Shown here: piece by piece, positions 17,433 to 27,041 of the stretch
Position numbering within the stretch: position 1 is the stretch's first letter
How the letters are laid out: each line of letters opens with the position of its first letter
Assembly: GCA_017618355.1 (NCBI GenBank)
Contig: JAFZUL010000062.1
Coordinates: forward strand, 1-64,000
Length of the DNA: 64,000 nucleotides
Origin: Muribaculaceae bacterium
Lineage (GTDB): Bacteria; Bacteroidota; Bacteroidia; Bacteroidales; Muribaculaceae
Direction of reading: 5' to 3'
The notes under the pieces: generated by a model
What the model was told of the DNA's origin: nothing
Database searches by the model: none
What the model saw: only the letters and a program-made list of their open reading frames with translations
Program-made: the position numbers and the translations under genes

Positions 17433-20400
17433 ATGCATAAGAAGTTTTTATTCAAAATCATGAGCCTGATGACTATCGTTGCGGCCACAACTATTAGTGC
17501 ACAGGCATTCTCATCGTCCAGCTACACCAGAACTTCTAAACTGGCAAGTGGCAAATGGGTAAAAATCGAGATTCCAGAGAGCGGCATCTATCAGCTCACA
17601 TTCGAGGAACTGGCACAAATGGGCTTCAACAATCCTGAAAGTGTGAGAATCTATGGGTTGGGAGGTTATCCCATCAGTGAAGTGCTCGACGGCTCACAAA
17701 TCGACGATCTTCAGCAGATTCCTATCAAAATCTATGATAACAAAATCTGCTTCTACGGATGTGGAACGATGAAGTTCACCCTATCCACACCTACAGGCAC
17801 TCCACATTACACCAGGGAATTTAACAGTTACTCTACAAAAGGCTACTACTTTGTCACCGACAGCGATGGCTCAGACCCATTGGAACCAGCCACAAACAAC
17901 GGCACTAACGCAGCCACAGTGACACGTGCACATAGCCTTGATTACTGGCATCACGAGCAGGAACTCGTCTCGCCTGGAGAATCAGGAAAAGAGATGCTGG
18001 GAGAGGACATGATAGGTGGAGCTATTGAGATGCCCTACTCTATCCCAACATTATGCGCCGACTCAATGGTTGTGGTGAATATTTGTGCAGGAGCAAAGGT
18101 TACTGCCGCGTCTTACATTTACGGTAAACTCAACGACAGCACACTCAACTTCCAGAACATCGCAGCCAAGATTTATGCACCGGCTAACAGTTTTGTTTAC
18201 TACAACTACGCATCACCCTATGTGGCTTACACCCCCACAGATGGATATCAGGTACCTACCGATGGCAACGTCAAAGTCAATATTAACAGTAGCAGTGGAG
18301 AAGTTAGCAGTGCTTGGCTCGACTATATCACAATCACCTACTTCCACAACAATACGCTGGCAGGCGCTACCGACAACCAGTTGCGCATGGGATTCAGAAA
18401 ACTGACAAAGAATGACCGCATTATCATCGATGATGCAACTCAAGACTGCCAGCTGTGGGACATCAACGATCCCTACAACCCCACCAACTGCGTGTTGAGC
18501 ACCGATGACAATGGCGTAACGGGATATGCACCAAACGTGGCTGCCAATATGGGGCAGTACATTGCCTTCAACCCAGCCATGGAGCTAAAGTCGATTAGCA
18601 ACTACACCGAAATAGCCAACCAAAACATTCACGGACTGCCCGACCCCAACATGATTATCGTTACCTGCGAAGAGCTGATGCCACAAGCCGAACGCTTGGC
18701 ACAGATGCACCGCGATAACGATAATATGGTGGTGCATGTGCTCGACCAGCAGAAAATATTCAACGAGTTCTCGAGCGGAACCCCCGACGCCATGGGTATT
18801 CGACTGATGAGCAAGATGTTCTATGACCGTAACAGGAACAAATACAAGCATCTGCTTATGTTTGGTGCTGGAAACTACGATAACCGACAGCTGCACGCTA
18901 AGCGCGAGTGCACCATACTTACCTACGAAGCAACCGTCAGCAACGATGAGGAGTACAGCTACGTGTGCGACGACTTTTTTGGTATCCTCGACGACAACTC
19001 GGGAACAGATCTCGCTAAGGACTACCTCAGGCTTGGAGTGGGACGCATTCCTAGCGCCACAACTCAAGAAGCCGAGAGCGATGTCGATAAACTACTTGAT
19101 TATGTTAACAACCCTGACTACGGTTCATGGCGAAACGACGTGATACTTACCGCCGACGACTACGACAACGGACTCCACGCATTCCAAACCGAGGGCATCA
19201 ACAACATTATTGTTGACGAACTCGCTACAGGACTGATGAACAACAAAGTGTATATTAGCCAGTTCCCCAACGACCCCGTCTCAGGATATGCATTTGAGGC
19301 TCGCAAGGAACTTACTTCCAAGCTCAAAGACGGTCAGTACTTCATGACCTATGTGGGACACGGAAACGAGAACAATCTCACTAAGGATGTGAAACTATGG
19401 ACTGCCGACCAGTCAAACAATGTGGAGTATCCACACCTGCCAATCCTCACTACAGCATGTTGTGATGTTGCACGATATGACTGCAACCAAAGAGGTCTAG
19501 TGGAAATCATGTTCCACAAGCCAGGCGGCGGAGCAATTGCCATCGTAACCTCGGCACGCTCGGTATATGCCACCGACAACGACGCACTCAACCAAGCCTT
19601 TGTAAGGGCAATGTTCTGCTACAACACTAAAGGCTACATGCCCACCGTGGGCGAAGCCTATATGCTTTGTAAGCAGTCGTTTGGCTCTACTAAAGCCAAC
19701 TATAACAAGATGTCGTTCTACCTCTTGGGCGACCCTGCCATGAAGGTGAACTATCCCAAGCCTTTCTTCAAAATCACCAAAATCAACGGCACAAACGTGG
19801 GAACTTCGGCTATCAACTCTGGAGCGATGCAAGAGGTGACTGTCGAGGCAATGGTATATAATCCTGACGGAACCACAGTAAACACCAACTTCAACGGAGA
19901 CGCCACTCTCTCTATCTACGACTACAAGAAGAAAGAGACTTCTATAACCGTGAGAGTGAACGGCATAGACATAACACGCGACATCTACTTTCCACAGAAC
20001 CTGCTCACACGGGTCAACGGCCGAGTAGTGAATGGTGTGTTTACAGCCAAAGCCGTAATACCACGCTATATCCTCTCAACTGGCAACTACGGCTTGGTTA
20101 AGGTGTATGCTCACCTTGACGACAGCGAAGAAATGGTAAACGGAAGCTTCGACCTGCTGAGACTTAACTCCTACAGCGAGAACAATCCGCTTACAGTACA
20201 CGACGATATGCCCCCAGTAATCGACGCCATTTACTTCAACGATGAGCAGAGCTTCACCAACGGAGCCATGATTCCTTCGGGGAGCACTCTCTACATCCGC
20301 GCCAGCGATGACCATTCGTTCAACAATCAGGCGATGGCAGTGGGCAACACCATGAGCCTGACGCTCGACGGTGGAAAGACCACCTATCCTTATGTCCAGA

Positions 20401-20852
20401 ACTTCTCTACGCTCCAAGACGAGGGCAAGGCGCTCTCCATAGAATTCCCTATGGATCTACAGGAAGGACGACACACGCTGCAATACACCGTATATGACGC
20501 TGCTGGCAACAAAGCAACCGAGACAATCTCATTCCTCGTTGGTAACGAGTCGCATCTTGACCTCACCGTCGATGAGGAACCAGCTATGACCGAAGCGACC
20601 TTCAACGTGAGCAGCACCCTCTCAACCATTCCCGATGTAACCATCAAGGTCCTCGACAACGTGGGTAACCTTGTGTGGAGCACCACCACCGCCAACTTCC
20701 CCTATACATGGAACCTCACCGACAGCAATGGCAACCGACTGTCGGCTGGAGTATATAAGTTCTTCGGCACCTACAAAGGCGACACCACCTACGGCGGTAC
20801 CGAGATAGGACACTTGATAGTAATCGACCCATACCGCAGCAACGAAGACTAA
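17433..20852 (+). CDS. PorU-like C25 sortase (copy 2)
   Basis: A 1139-residue secreted C25-family protein with signal peptide (about 1-25), PorU-type N-terminal domain (SGKWVKIEIPESGIYQL at about 42-58) and catalytic dyad His643 (YVGHG) and Cys676 (TACCDVARYD), 33 residues apart. A double Cys follows at 676-677. The C-terminal 100 residues form a FlgD-like Ig domain but lack the FPNP box and Lys-rich end seen in copy 1, so it may be retained at the cell surface without being a normal T9SS substrate. It is far closer to copy 3 than to copy 1, consistent with a later duplication. A strong terminator follows. Confidence 0.86.
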   Translation: MHKKFLFKIMSLMTIVAATTISAQAFSSSSYTRTSKLASGKWVKIEIPESGIYQLTFEELAQMGFNNPESVRIYGLGGYPISEVLDGSQIDDLQQIPIKIYDNKICFYGCGTMKFTLSTPTGTPHYTREFNSYSTKGYYFVTDSDGSDPLEPATNNGTNAATVTRAHSLDYWHHEQELVSPGESGKEMLGEDMIGGAIEMPYSIPTLCADSMVVVNICAGAKVTAASYIYGKLNDSTLNFQNIAAKIYAPANSFVYYNYASPYVAYTPTDGYQVPTDGNVKVNINSSSGEVSSAWLDYITITYFHNNTLAGATDNQLRMGFRKLTKNDRIIIDDATQDCQLWDINDPYNPTNCVLSTDDNGVTGYAPNVAANMGQYIAFNPAMELKSISNYTEIANQNIHGLPDPNMIIVTCEELMPQAERLAQMHRDNDNMVVHVLDQQKIFNEFSSGTPDAMGIRLMSKMFYDRNRNKYKHLLMFGAGNYDNRQLHAKRECTILTYEATVSNDEEYSYVCDDFFGILDDNSGTDLAKDYLRLGVGRIPSATTQEAESDVDKLLDYVNNPDYGSWRNDVILTADDYDNGLHAFQTEGINNIIVDELATGLMNNKVYISQFPNDPVSGYAFEARKELTSKLKDGQYFMTYVGHGNENNLTKDVKLWTADQSNNVEYPHLPILTTACCDVARYDCNQRGLVEIMFHKPGGGAIAIVTSARSVYATDNDALNQAFVRAMFCYNTKGYMPTVGEAYMLCKQSFGSTKANYNKMSFYLLGDPAMKVNYPKPFFKITKINGTNVGTSAINSGAMQEVTVEAMVYNPDGTTVNTNFNGDATLSIYDYKKKETSITVRVNGIDITRDIYFPQNLLTRVNGRVVNGVFTAKAVIPRYILSTGNYGLVKVYAHLDDSEEMVNGSFDLLRLNSYSENNPLTVHDDMPPVIDAIYFNDEQSFTNGAMIPSGSTLYIRASDDHSFNNQAMAVGNTMSLTLDGGKTTYPYVQNFSTLQDEGKALSIEFPMDLQEGRHTLQYTVYDAAGNKATETISFLVGNESHLDLTVDEEPAMTEATFNVSSTLSTIPDVTIKVLDNVGNLVWSTTTANFPYTWNLTDSNGNRLSAGVYKFFGTYKGDTTYGGTEIGHLIVIDPYRSNED

Positions 20853-20885
20853 TCTCACATCACGATAAAGTGACATTTTCCCTGA

Positions 20886-20926
20886 AAAGCATTTCACGCT
20901 CTTGTGCTGTGCGTGAAATGCTTTTT
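20886..20926 (+). terminator. Strong Rho-independent terminator
   Basis: A perfect 14-bp stem (AAAGCATTTCACGC 20886-20899 with GCGTGAAATGCTTT 20911-20924) followed by a T run. It separates copies 2 and 3 of the sortase cluster transcriptionally. Confidence 0.9.
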
Positions 20927-21051
20927 TAGCTTTCTTCATCAAATGCTATCAAAACGCCAGCCTCATGTGTTATTGACAATAAACTACTCATCTTTTCGTT
21001 ATATTTAATAATGTATATTTAAGAGTAAAAACACATATCCAGTATAACATC

Positions 21052-24000
21052 ATGAATAAACGTCTTTTATTCAACATCTTATGCGTCATCGCCCTTGCTT
21101 TGGCTGGAACTGGCACTATTAAGGCTTTTTCCGCTATTAACTATGCAAAAACATCTAAACTCTCTAGTGGGAAATGGATAAAAATCATCATCCCAGAAGA
21201 CGGAATGTATGAAATCACCTTCAACGAGCTGCGTCAAATGGGATTTCGAAACCCACAAAATGTGACTTTATATGGAACTGGAGGACACGCCCTTAGTGAG
21301 ATTCTCGACGGTAAAGCCATTGACGACCTAAAGCAAGTGCCATGCAAGATGACTAACAATAAGATGTACTTCTATGCCTGCGGACCAGTGGAATATGCCA
21401 TGGCATCACCCAAGACCAACCCATATTTCACGCGCAAAGTGAACAGCTGCTCAACAATGGGATACTACTTCCTTACCGAAGGAGAAGAGATACCAAAACA
21501 GCCAGCGACAGTAACCTATGGTATCACTGGCTCCAATGTCAGAAACACAAGTCTTGATTATTTCCACCACGAGCAAGAAGTGACATCTATGTCGCAGTCG
21601 GGCAAGGAATTCCTGGGCGAGAATATAGAAAATGGCGCCCTCACAATACCCTACACGCTGCAAAAACTATGTGCCGACTCTACAATAACTGTAAACCCAC
21701 GCGCTGCCGTCAAAAGCAAAAACGCCTCTTACCTCAATCTCAAAGTAAACGGCAACAGCATTGAACTAACTACACAAGAGTCAAAAATATACGGTGCATC
21801 ATCAGAGTACGTGTACTACAACACAGCACAGCCAATAGTTAAAGTGAAAAGCGTGAACGGCAACAGCATCCCAGAAAATGGAGAAGTGACAGTGGGCCTA
21901 ACCTTCACAGCTGCTTACAGCTTGGCGAGACTTGACTACTGCATGATAACTTATTATCACAACAATAGCCTGAGTGGTGCACAAGACAATCAGCTACGTA
22001 TGGGATTCAACAATGTGTCATCGGCCGACATCATTGTCATCAACAACGCAACATCTAGCACTCAGATGTGGAATATCGACAATCCCCTTGAGCCTGAGAA
22101 CTACACCATTAGCCATAAAGACAAAGTAGATGGTTTTACTCCTCTCAACACTATAGACTACACACAATTTATCGCATTTGACCCTACCAAGGAACTTAAG
22201 AAAATCGCTGGATATGAGGATGTCGAAAACCAGAACATCCACGGAATGGAAATCCCCGACATGATAATTGTCACCTGCGAGCCATTGATGGAGCAGGCTG
22301 AGCGCGTGGCACAGATGCACCGCGACAACGACAACATGGTGGTGCATGTGCTAGACCAGCAGAAAATATTCAACGAGTTCTCAAGCGGCACACCCGACCC
22401 AATGGGCATAAGACTGATGAACAAGATGTTCTTTGACCGCGACACTAAAGACAAGTTCAAATATTTGCTCATGTTGGGAGGTGGCAGCTACGATAATCGA
22501 CAGTTGCTCGACAATTACCCTTGCAATATCATTACCTATGAGTCACAAATCAGCCACGACGAGAACAACAGCTTCGTGAGTGATGACTTCTTCGGTTTTC
22601 TCGATGACAACTCGGGAAGCAACCCAGCAGGAGATATGCTGCGACTGAGAGTGGGGCGTATTCCAAGTGCAACAATCGAGGAAGCAGTCACCGACGTTGA
22701 TAAGCTCATCAACTACGTGAACAACCCCGACTATGGACCATGGAGAAACAACGCGCTCTATGTAGCCGATTATGTATATCCACTTCCAGGCGTGCCTAAT
22801 GACGAGACCTTTATGCACGAGAGTCAGGCCGAAGGAATAGCCAACCTCATCTCCGACGAGCTAAACGTAGGACTGATGAAGAACAAGGTTTATGTCAATC
22901 AATTTCCTAAAGACGCCAACTCTGGATTCTCGCTCGAAGGACGCAAGAGCATGAACTCGCAGCTCGAGACAGGACAATTCTTCATGACCTACGTGGGACA
23001 CGCCAATCCCACAACACTCACCAAGCAAGTGAAACTGTGGACCATCAATGAGTCGAAACAAGCCAGCTACCCACACCTGCCCATCATCACCACAGCATGT
23101 TGCGACGTGGCACGATATGACGGCAACGAGCGAGGTCTTATGGAAATAATGTTCCACAATCCCAATGGCGGAGCGATAGCGATGCTCGCCGCAACACGAT
23201 CGGCCTATGCAACAGGCAACGACGCACTCAACAGAGCCTTTGTAAGCAACTTATTCTGCTATAGCACCAAAGGATATATGCCTACCTTGGGAGAGGCCTA
23301 TATGTTATGCAAGCAGTCCTTTGGCACCGCTACCGCCTACAACAAAATGATGTTCTCATTGCTCGGCGACCCTGCAATGAAGGTTTATTATCCCAAGCCA
23401 TTGTTTAAAATCTCCAAAATCAACAATAAGGTAGTGGGTACCAGCAACGTTTATTCTGGAGCTCTACAGAAAATCACAGTGGATGCCTTGGTAATGAACG
23501 AAGACGGTTCAACGGTTGACGAGTCATTCAATGGCGATGCCACTCTCACCATCTACGACCAGCTTAAGAAAGAGACCACCTACAACAACCGAGACATATA
23601 CTTCCCACGCAAGATGCTCACACAGGTGAACGGAAGAGTAGTCAATGGTGTATTCACAGGAATAACAGTAATTCCGCGATATACACAGACCCCTGGAGCA
23701 AAGGGACTCATCTCGGTGTATGCCCACCGCGACAACAGCAGCGATATGGTCAACGGCAGCTTCGACAATCTCACCATTAACAGTTACTCGGCGACCAACT
23801 CTAACACCGTGCATGATAACACTGCTCCAACCATTGATGCCATTTACTTCAACGACGAGCAGGAATTTGAATTGTGCAACACCGTAAGTCCCTTGTCAAC
23901 ATTATATATCACTGCCAATGACGACGTCGCATTCAACAACCAAGACCTAGCTATAGGTAACGCAATGGACCTCAAAATTGACGGAGGCAAGACCAATATT

Positions 24001-24456
24001 CCCAATGTGAAAGCTTACGCCTCGATGGGCAACAACGGTAAGACTCTCACTGTGGAAATGCCTATGGAGCTTGACCCAGGAGAGCACACGCTGCAATACA
24101 CCGTCTATGACATCGCAGGGAACATGACTACTCGCACAATCCATTTCAACGTGAGCAGCACGCCACAAGCGACAATCACCGTAGAGGAAGAGCCAGCAGT
24201 GAATGTAGCAACATTCCATTTCTCATCAAAGCTTAACACACCTCCTCAAGTAGAGATTAGGCTTTTCGACTGCAATGGCTATTTGAAATGGAGAAAAAGA
24301 GTTACCAGTTTCCCCTATGAGTGGGATCTAAATTTGTCTAACGGTCATCTTCCTCCCGGCATTTATAAATTCTACGCCAGATTCAAAGATGGTGTAAACT
24401 ACGGTAGCACTCCAATTCAGACTTTGGTTGTCGCCGAAGAACATAAAACACAGTAA
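21052..24456 (+). CDS. PorU-like C25 sortase (copy 3)
   Basis: A 1134-residue paralogue of copy 2 with the same layout: signal peptide (about 1-25), PorU-type N-terminal domain, catalytic His650 (YVGHA) and Cys683 (TACCDVARYD), and an Ig-like C-terminal domain without an FPNP box. Long identical stretches are shared with copy 2, for example RMGF, HRDNDNMVVHVLDQQKIF and LLGDPAMKV. It has its own intergenic region of about 200 bp after a terminator, so it is probably separately transcribed; no clear Bacteroidota promoter was found there. Likely roles are sortase with different cargo specificity or a C25 protease with another target. Confidence 0.86.
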   Translation: MNKRLLFNILCVIALALAGTGTIKAFSAINYAKTSKLSSGKWIKIIIPEDGMYEITFNELRQMGFRNPQNVTLYGTGGHALSEILDGKAIDDLKQVPCKMTNNKMYFYACGPVEYAMASPKTNPYFTRKVNSCSTMGYYFLTEGEEIPKQPATVTYGITGSNVRNTSLDYFHHEQEVTSMSQSGKEFLGENIENGALTIPYTLQKLCADSTITVNPRAAVKSKNASYLNLKVNGNSIELTTQESKIYGASSEYVYYNTAQPIVKVKSVNGNSIPENGEVTVGLTFTAAYSLARLDYCMITYYHNNSLSGAQDNQLRMGFNNVSSADIIVINNATSSTQMWNIDNPLEPENYTISHKDKVDGFTPLNTIDYTQFIAFDPTKELKKIAGYEDVENQNIHGMEIPDMIIVTCEPLMEQAERVAQMHRDNDNMVVHVLDQQKIFNEFSSGTPDPMGIRLMNKMFFDRDTKDKFKYLLMLGGGSYDNRQLLDNYPCNIITYESQISHDENNSFVSDDFFGFLDDNSGSNPAGDMLRLRVGRIPSATIEEAVTDVDKLINYVNNPDYGPWRNNALYVADYVYPLPGVPNDETFMHESQAEGIANLISDELNVGLMKNKVYVNQFPKDANSGFSLEGRKSMNSQLETGQFFMTYVGHANPTTLTKQVKLWTINESKQASYPHLPIITTACCDVARYDGNERGLMEIMFHNPNGGAIAMLAATRSAYATGNDALNRAFVSNLFCYSTKGYMPTLGEAYMLCKQSFGTATAYNKMMFSLLGDPAMKVYYPKPLFKISKINNKVVGTSNVYSGALQKITVDALVMNEDGSTVDESFNGDATLTIYDQLKKETTYNNRDIYFPRKMLTQVNGRVVNGVFTGITVIPRYTQTPGAKGLISVYAHRDNSSDMVNGSFDNLTINSYSATNSNTVHDNTAPTIDAIYFNDEQEFELCNTVSPLSTLYITANDDVAFNNQDLAIGNAMDLKIDGGKTNIPNVKAYASMGNNGKTLTVEMPMELDPGEHTLQYTVYDIAGNMTTRTIHFNVSSTPQATITVEEEPAVNVATFHFSSKLNTPPQVEIRLFDCNGYLKWRKRVTSFPYEWDLNLSNGHLPPGIYKFYARFKDGVNYGSTPIQTLVVAEEHKTQ

Positions 24457-24547
24457 ATGCTCTGCCGAAAGTTCAACTCTACACACTAAACAAAAGTGAG
24501 TCAAAACGGTTCACGCGAAAAAATCTCAAAACATTTTTTCGGCAACT

Positions 24548-24579
24548 GTTGTGTATTCCAAAACTTTGTAGTACCTTTG
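24548..24579 (+). promoter_or_regulatory. Promoter of the rplU-rpmA operon
   Basis: GTTG at 24548-24551, 20 bp, TACCTTTG at 24572-24579, about 90 nt before the rplU start codon. Confidence 0.75.
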
Positions 24580-24595
24580 CACCGATTTTCCGAAA

Positions 24596-24660
24596 GGCTC
24601 GACTAAGTGCTTCATTTTACATTGGAGCCGCCGCACGGGTTAACTAAGGGGAAACCCTTA
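24596..24660 (+). promoter_or_regulatory. Structured 5' leader of rplU, possible autoregulatory element
   Basis: Two hairpins fit the leader: GGCTC 24596-24600 with GAGCC 24625-24629, and TAAGGG 24645-24650 with CCCTTA 24655-24660 capped by a GAAA tetraloop. The second ends 16 nt before the ATG, in a place where r-protein binding could block translation. No family match is claimed. Confidence 0.35.
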
Positions 24661-24676
24661 CAATACAATTAATTAA

Positions 24677-24997
24677 ATGTACGCAATTGTAGAAATTCAG
24701 GGACAGCAGTTCAAAGCCGAGGCCGGCAAGAAATTGTTTGTTCACTATCTCGGCGACGAGAAGAACGAGGGCGATGCAGTAGAATTCAGCAAGGTCCTCC
24801 TCGTAGATGCCGACGGTGCCATCACAGTTGGCGCGCCTACCGTTGAAGGCGCAAAAGTAGTGTGTGAAGTTAAGAAGCCTCTCGTTAAGGGAGAGCACGT
24901 GATTGTCTTCAAGAAGAAACGCCGCAAAGGCTATCGCCGCTTGAACGGTCACCGTCAGTACTTCACCGAGCTCGTGATTAAAGATGTAATTGCTTAA
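24677..24997 (+). CDS. rplU: 50S ribosomal protein L21
   Basis: A 106-residue protein of the normal L21 length that binds 23S rRNA in the large subunit. It opens with [20 protein letters not shown] and carries the C-terminal [17 protein letters not shown] rRNA-binding stretch, both diagnostic. It is directly followed by rpmA after 21 bp, the standard gene order. Confidence 0.98.
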   Translation: MYAIVEIQGQQFKAEAGKKLFVHYLGDEKNEGDAVEFSKVLLVDADGAITVGAPTVEGAKVVCEVKKPLVKGEHVIVFKKKRRKGYRRLNGHRQYFTELVIKDVIA

Positions 24998-25018
24998 CCC
25001 CCTAAAAACTATTTCATT

Positions 25019-25288
25019 ATGGCACATAAAAAAGGTGTAGGTAGTTCGAAGAACGGACGTGAGTCGCACAGCAAGCGACTCGGAGTGAAACTTTTTGGTG
25101 GGCAATTCGCAAAGGCCGGTAACATCATCCGCCGTCAGCGCGGAACTGTTAACCGCCCAGGTGAAAACGTTGGCATGGGCAAGGACCACACCCTCTATGC
25201 TCTCGTTGACGGAACAGTAGAGTTCCAGCATCGTGCTGGCCACACCTACGTAAATGTAGTGGCAGCTCCCCAAAGCGAAGAAAACTAA
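25019..25288 (+). CDS. rpmA: 50S ribosomal protein L27
   Basis: An 89-residue large-subunit protein whose N-terminal tail reaches the peptidyl transferase centre. It begins [20 protein letters not shown], continues with LGVKLFGGQ and the RQRGT motif, and contains GKDHTLYAL. No N-terminal processing extension of the Firmicutes type is present. It is the last gene of the rplU operon and is followed by a terminator. Confidence 0.98.
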   Translation: MAHKKGVGSSKNGRESHSKRLGVKLFGGQFAKAGNIIRRQRGTVNRPGENVGMGKDHTLYALVDGTVEFQHRAGHTYVNVVAAPQSEEN

Positions 25289-25338
25289 AGACATCATCTC
25301 GTAGTGAGCACAATGCCCCACCCGAGACCACAATCACA

Positions 25339-25377
25339 AATCATCGACTCGCAACAGCGCGCCGATGATTGTTTTTT
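25339..25377 (+). terminator. Terminator after rpmA
   Basis: AATCATCG (25339-25346) pairs with CGATGATT (25363-25370), then a TTTTTT run. It lies about 50 bp past the rpmA stop codon. Confidence 0.85.
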
Positions 25378-25451
25378 ATATCCACATGGATTAAGGGAGA
25401 TAAAAGAATCAAAGGATTTTAAGGAATCAAATGCTTCTCTTGAATTATGAA

Positions 25452-25637
25452 TTAATTATCCAAATTTTGTTTTGTCTCTCGCTTAAAGCGACGGCGGGAG
25501 TATTGCTTCTTCGATTTGTGCACGCGGTGAGTGGCAACCCACTGGCCGCCTCCGTTACGCTCCATCTGATCATTGCGTGAGATCATCTTGATGATCTTAT
25601 CCATCGCATTGCTCTTGGTAATTTTCGACTTTTTCAT
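25452..25637 (-). CDS. Small basic protein of unknown function (61 residues)
   Basis: A 61-residue, strongly basic open frame with little hydrophobic content: an N-terminal helix-like part (NAMDKIIKMISRND, about 11-24), a central GGGQWVATHRVHKSKK and a Lys/Arg-rich tail. It starts 52 bp after the stop of the phosphoesterase gene on the same strand, so it is probably its operon partner. The amino acid style (short helix then basic tail) loosely recalls ribosome-binding rescue peptides, but I cannot support that identity. Treat as hypothetical. Confidence 0.55.
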   Translation of the reverse strand: MKKSKITKSNAMDKIIKMISRNDQMERNGGGQWVATHRVHKSKKQYSRRRFKRETKQNLDN

Positions 25638-25689
25638 AATATATTACACTTTTCGTTCTAATAATAATTTAAAAAAATAAGTGATTCTT

Positions 25690-26466
25690 TTAAGTGTCAA
25701 TTCTGGCTGGAGGTAGAGGGGTGATTGTGAAAGTTGCGGTATCTAGAAGATAGGCGCAGCGGGTGTCGAGCATTTTGAAAGCGGGAGTTTCAATGGCTTC
25801 ACCGCTGACGAGGTTTCCTATTTCGTCATAATCCACTTGCAGGGTGTGGCCGAAGACCTGCTTAACTTCAGGGCAGTCGTCGAAATGCAGCCCATTTAGA
25901 TCACCGACCAACTCATCGACATCAGCCCATACGCACGAGCCGGCCTTGTCCCATCCGCCACGATGGCGCGACACCATGTAGAGACGCCTCATTCCCTTCT
26001 CGTCACACAATAGGCTATTAAGAGATGTCACGAGTTCGCCCAGGCTTGCAGGCTCAACATGTATGCTCTCGAGCCACCTCGACACACATCCAGCATGTGT
26101 AAACAAGACATCACCTTCAACGTGAGCCAACTTAAACAACTCACGGTTAGCATCAAACAAGTCGGCAATCACGCTGTGCCACTCTGGCGACCAACGGCAG
26201 TGGTAGTCCGCCAACGCACGGTACTGCTCACTGAAGTACGGCAAGTCGTGATTGCCCAGCAGCATTACCACCTTTTCGGGATAATCCTTTACAAACGACA
26301 ATATATCATGGAAATTCATAATCGCATCTATGACGCTGATTCCCTCAAAACCGTAGGGGTCGAAATAGTCACCCAAAAACACCACCTTATCGCAGTCATC
26401 TATGCGCTCGCGTGAACTTTCCCAAAATCTGCGCCCATGGACATCGGGCAAAACAATTATCCTCAT
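25690..26466 (-). CDS. Calcineurin-like metallophosphoesterase
   Basis: A 258-residue cytoplasmic enzyme of the calcineurin/Ser-Thr phosphatase superfamily. The five metal-binding blocks are in order: LPDVHG (residues 6-11), FLGDYFDPYG (about 30-39), LLGNHDLPYF (about 69-78), FTHAG (about 131-135) and VFGHTLQ near residue 204. It probably hydrolyses a phosphate ester; substrate unknown, and the resemblance to protein or diadenosine phosphatases does not decide it. A full promoter lies just upstream and the 61-residue gene lies downstream on the same strand. Confidence 0.88.
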   Translation of the reverse strand: MRIIVLPDVHGRRFWESSRERIDDCDKVVFLGDYFDPYGFEGISVIDAIMNFHDILSFVKDYPEKVVMLLGNHDLPYFSEQYRALADYHCRWSPEWHSVIADLFDANRELFKLAHVEGDVLFTHAGCVSRWLESIHVEPASLGELVTSLNSLLCDEKGMRRLYMVSRHRGGWDKAGSCVWADVDELVGDLNGLHFDDCPEVKQVFGHTLQVDYDEIGNLVSGEAIETPAFKMLDTRCAYLLDTATFTITPLPPARIDT

Positions 26467-26483
26467 AGCATTACAACTTTTTA

Positions 26484-26515
26484 CAAAGATACAAAATAAT
26501 TATGAGAAAAGCAAA
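26484..26515 (-). promoter_or_regulatory. Promoter for the metallophosphoesterase gene
   Basis: Minus strand TTTG (26512-26515), 20 bp, TATCTTTG (26484-26491), 18 nt ahead of the start codon. Confidence 0.75.
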
Positions 26516-26609
26516 TCTCTCTGACTTTTTTTCTAAACTATTCATTCCACAATAGGAGGAGCGGGAACTATGCCTTACCATGCCCCTCCCTAAGATAAAA
26601 CATGACGCA

Positions 26610-26753
26610 TCAAATGTTGAGATAGTCAAAAAAGAACCACTCCAACAGCTTCAACAGCAACCAACCAATGCCCGCTATTGCAAGCACCGCCAGTCCGCCC
26701 ACTAAGAAGGTCACTACAAACCCCAATATGAACCAAAACAATATCGAGAACAT
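26610..26753 (-). CDS. 47-residue membrane micropeptide, copy A
   Basis: A short minus-strand frame encodes a 47-residue protein: MFSILFWFILGF, a hydrophobic segment rich in Val, Leu, Gly and Ala, the phrase GIGWLLLKLLEWFF and the end FFDYLNI. It is nearly all hydrophobic, so probably one or two membrane helices with a short acidic-aromatic C-terminus. Copy B at 29494-29637 differs at 5 of 47 residues while the DNA differs at many third positions, which argues for selection on the protein. It reads away from the acyltransferase operon that starts on the other side. Function unknown. Confidence 0.75.
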   Translation of the reverse strand: MFSILFWFILGFVVTFLVGGLAVLAIAGIGWLLLKLLEWFFFDYLNI

Positions 26754-27007
26754 GGCTTTAAGATGATTAGTATGAAATTATGATGCAAAATACAGCAACA
26801 ACCATGCCAAAACTCGGCACAGTTGCTGAAAAACGTAAAGAAAGGTGTACACCACAAAATTAGTGCCTTTATCATCATTGTGAGCAAATTTTGAGCTGTA
26901 AAAGTTTATAAAACAGCATTGCTCAACAATTATAACCACTTTTGAAATTAACCTAATTTAACCTTGAAAATTATAGGCACACCGACCTTCAAATATCTGC
27001 TTTTTTA

Positions 27008-27015
27008 TAACTTTG
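27008..27015 (+). promoter_or_regulatory. Promoter -7 element for the acyltransferase operon
   Basis: TAACTTTG lies 26 nt before the chosen start codon at 27042; no clear -33 TTTG is present. It argues against a longer N-terminus starting at 26964. Confidence 0.5.
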
Positions 27016-27041
27016 CAACTTCTTACCAACAACCGCTCACA

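Noticed and set aside
25452..25637. Identification as an ArfA-like ribosome rescue factor
   Set aside because: Only a general likeness (short helix then basic tail); the diagnostic KGKGSY motif is missing, so no name was given.
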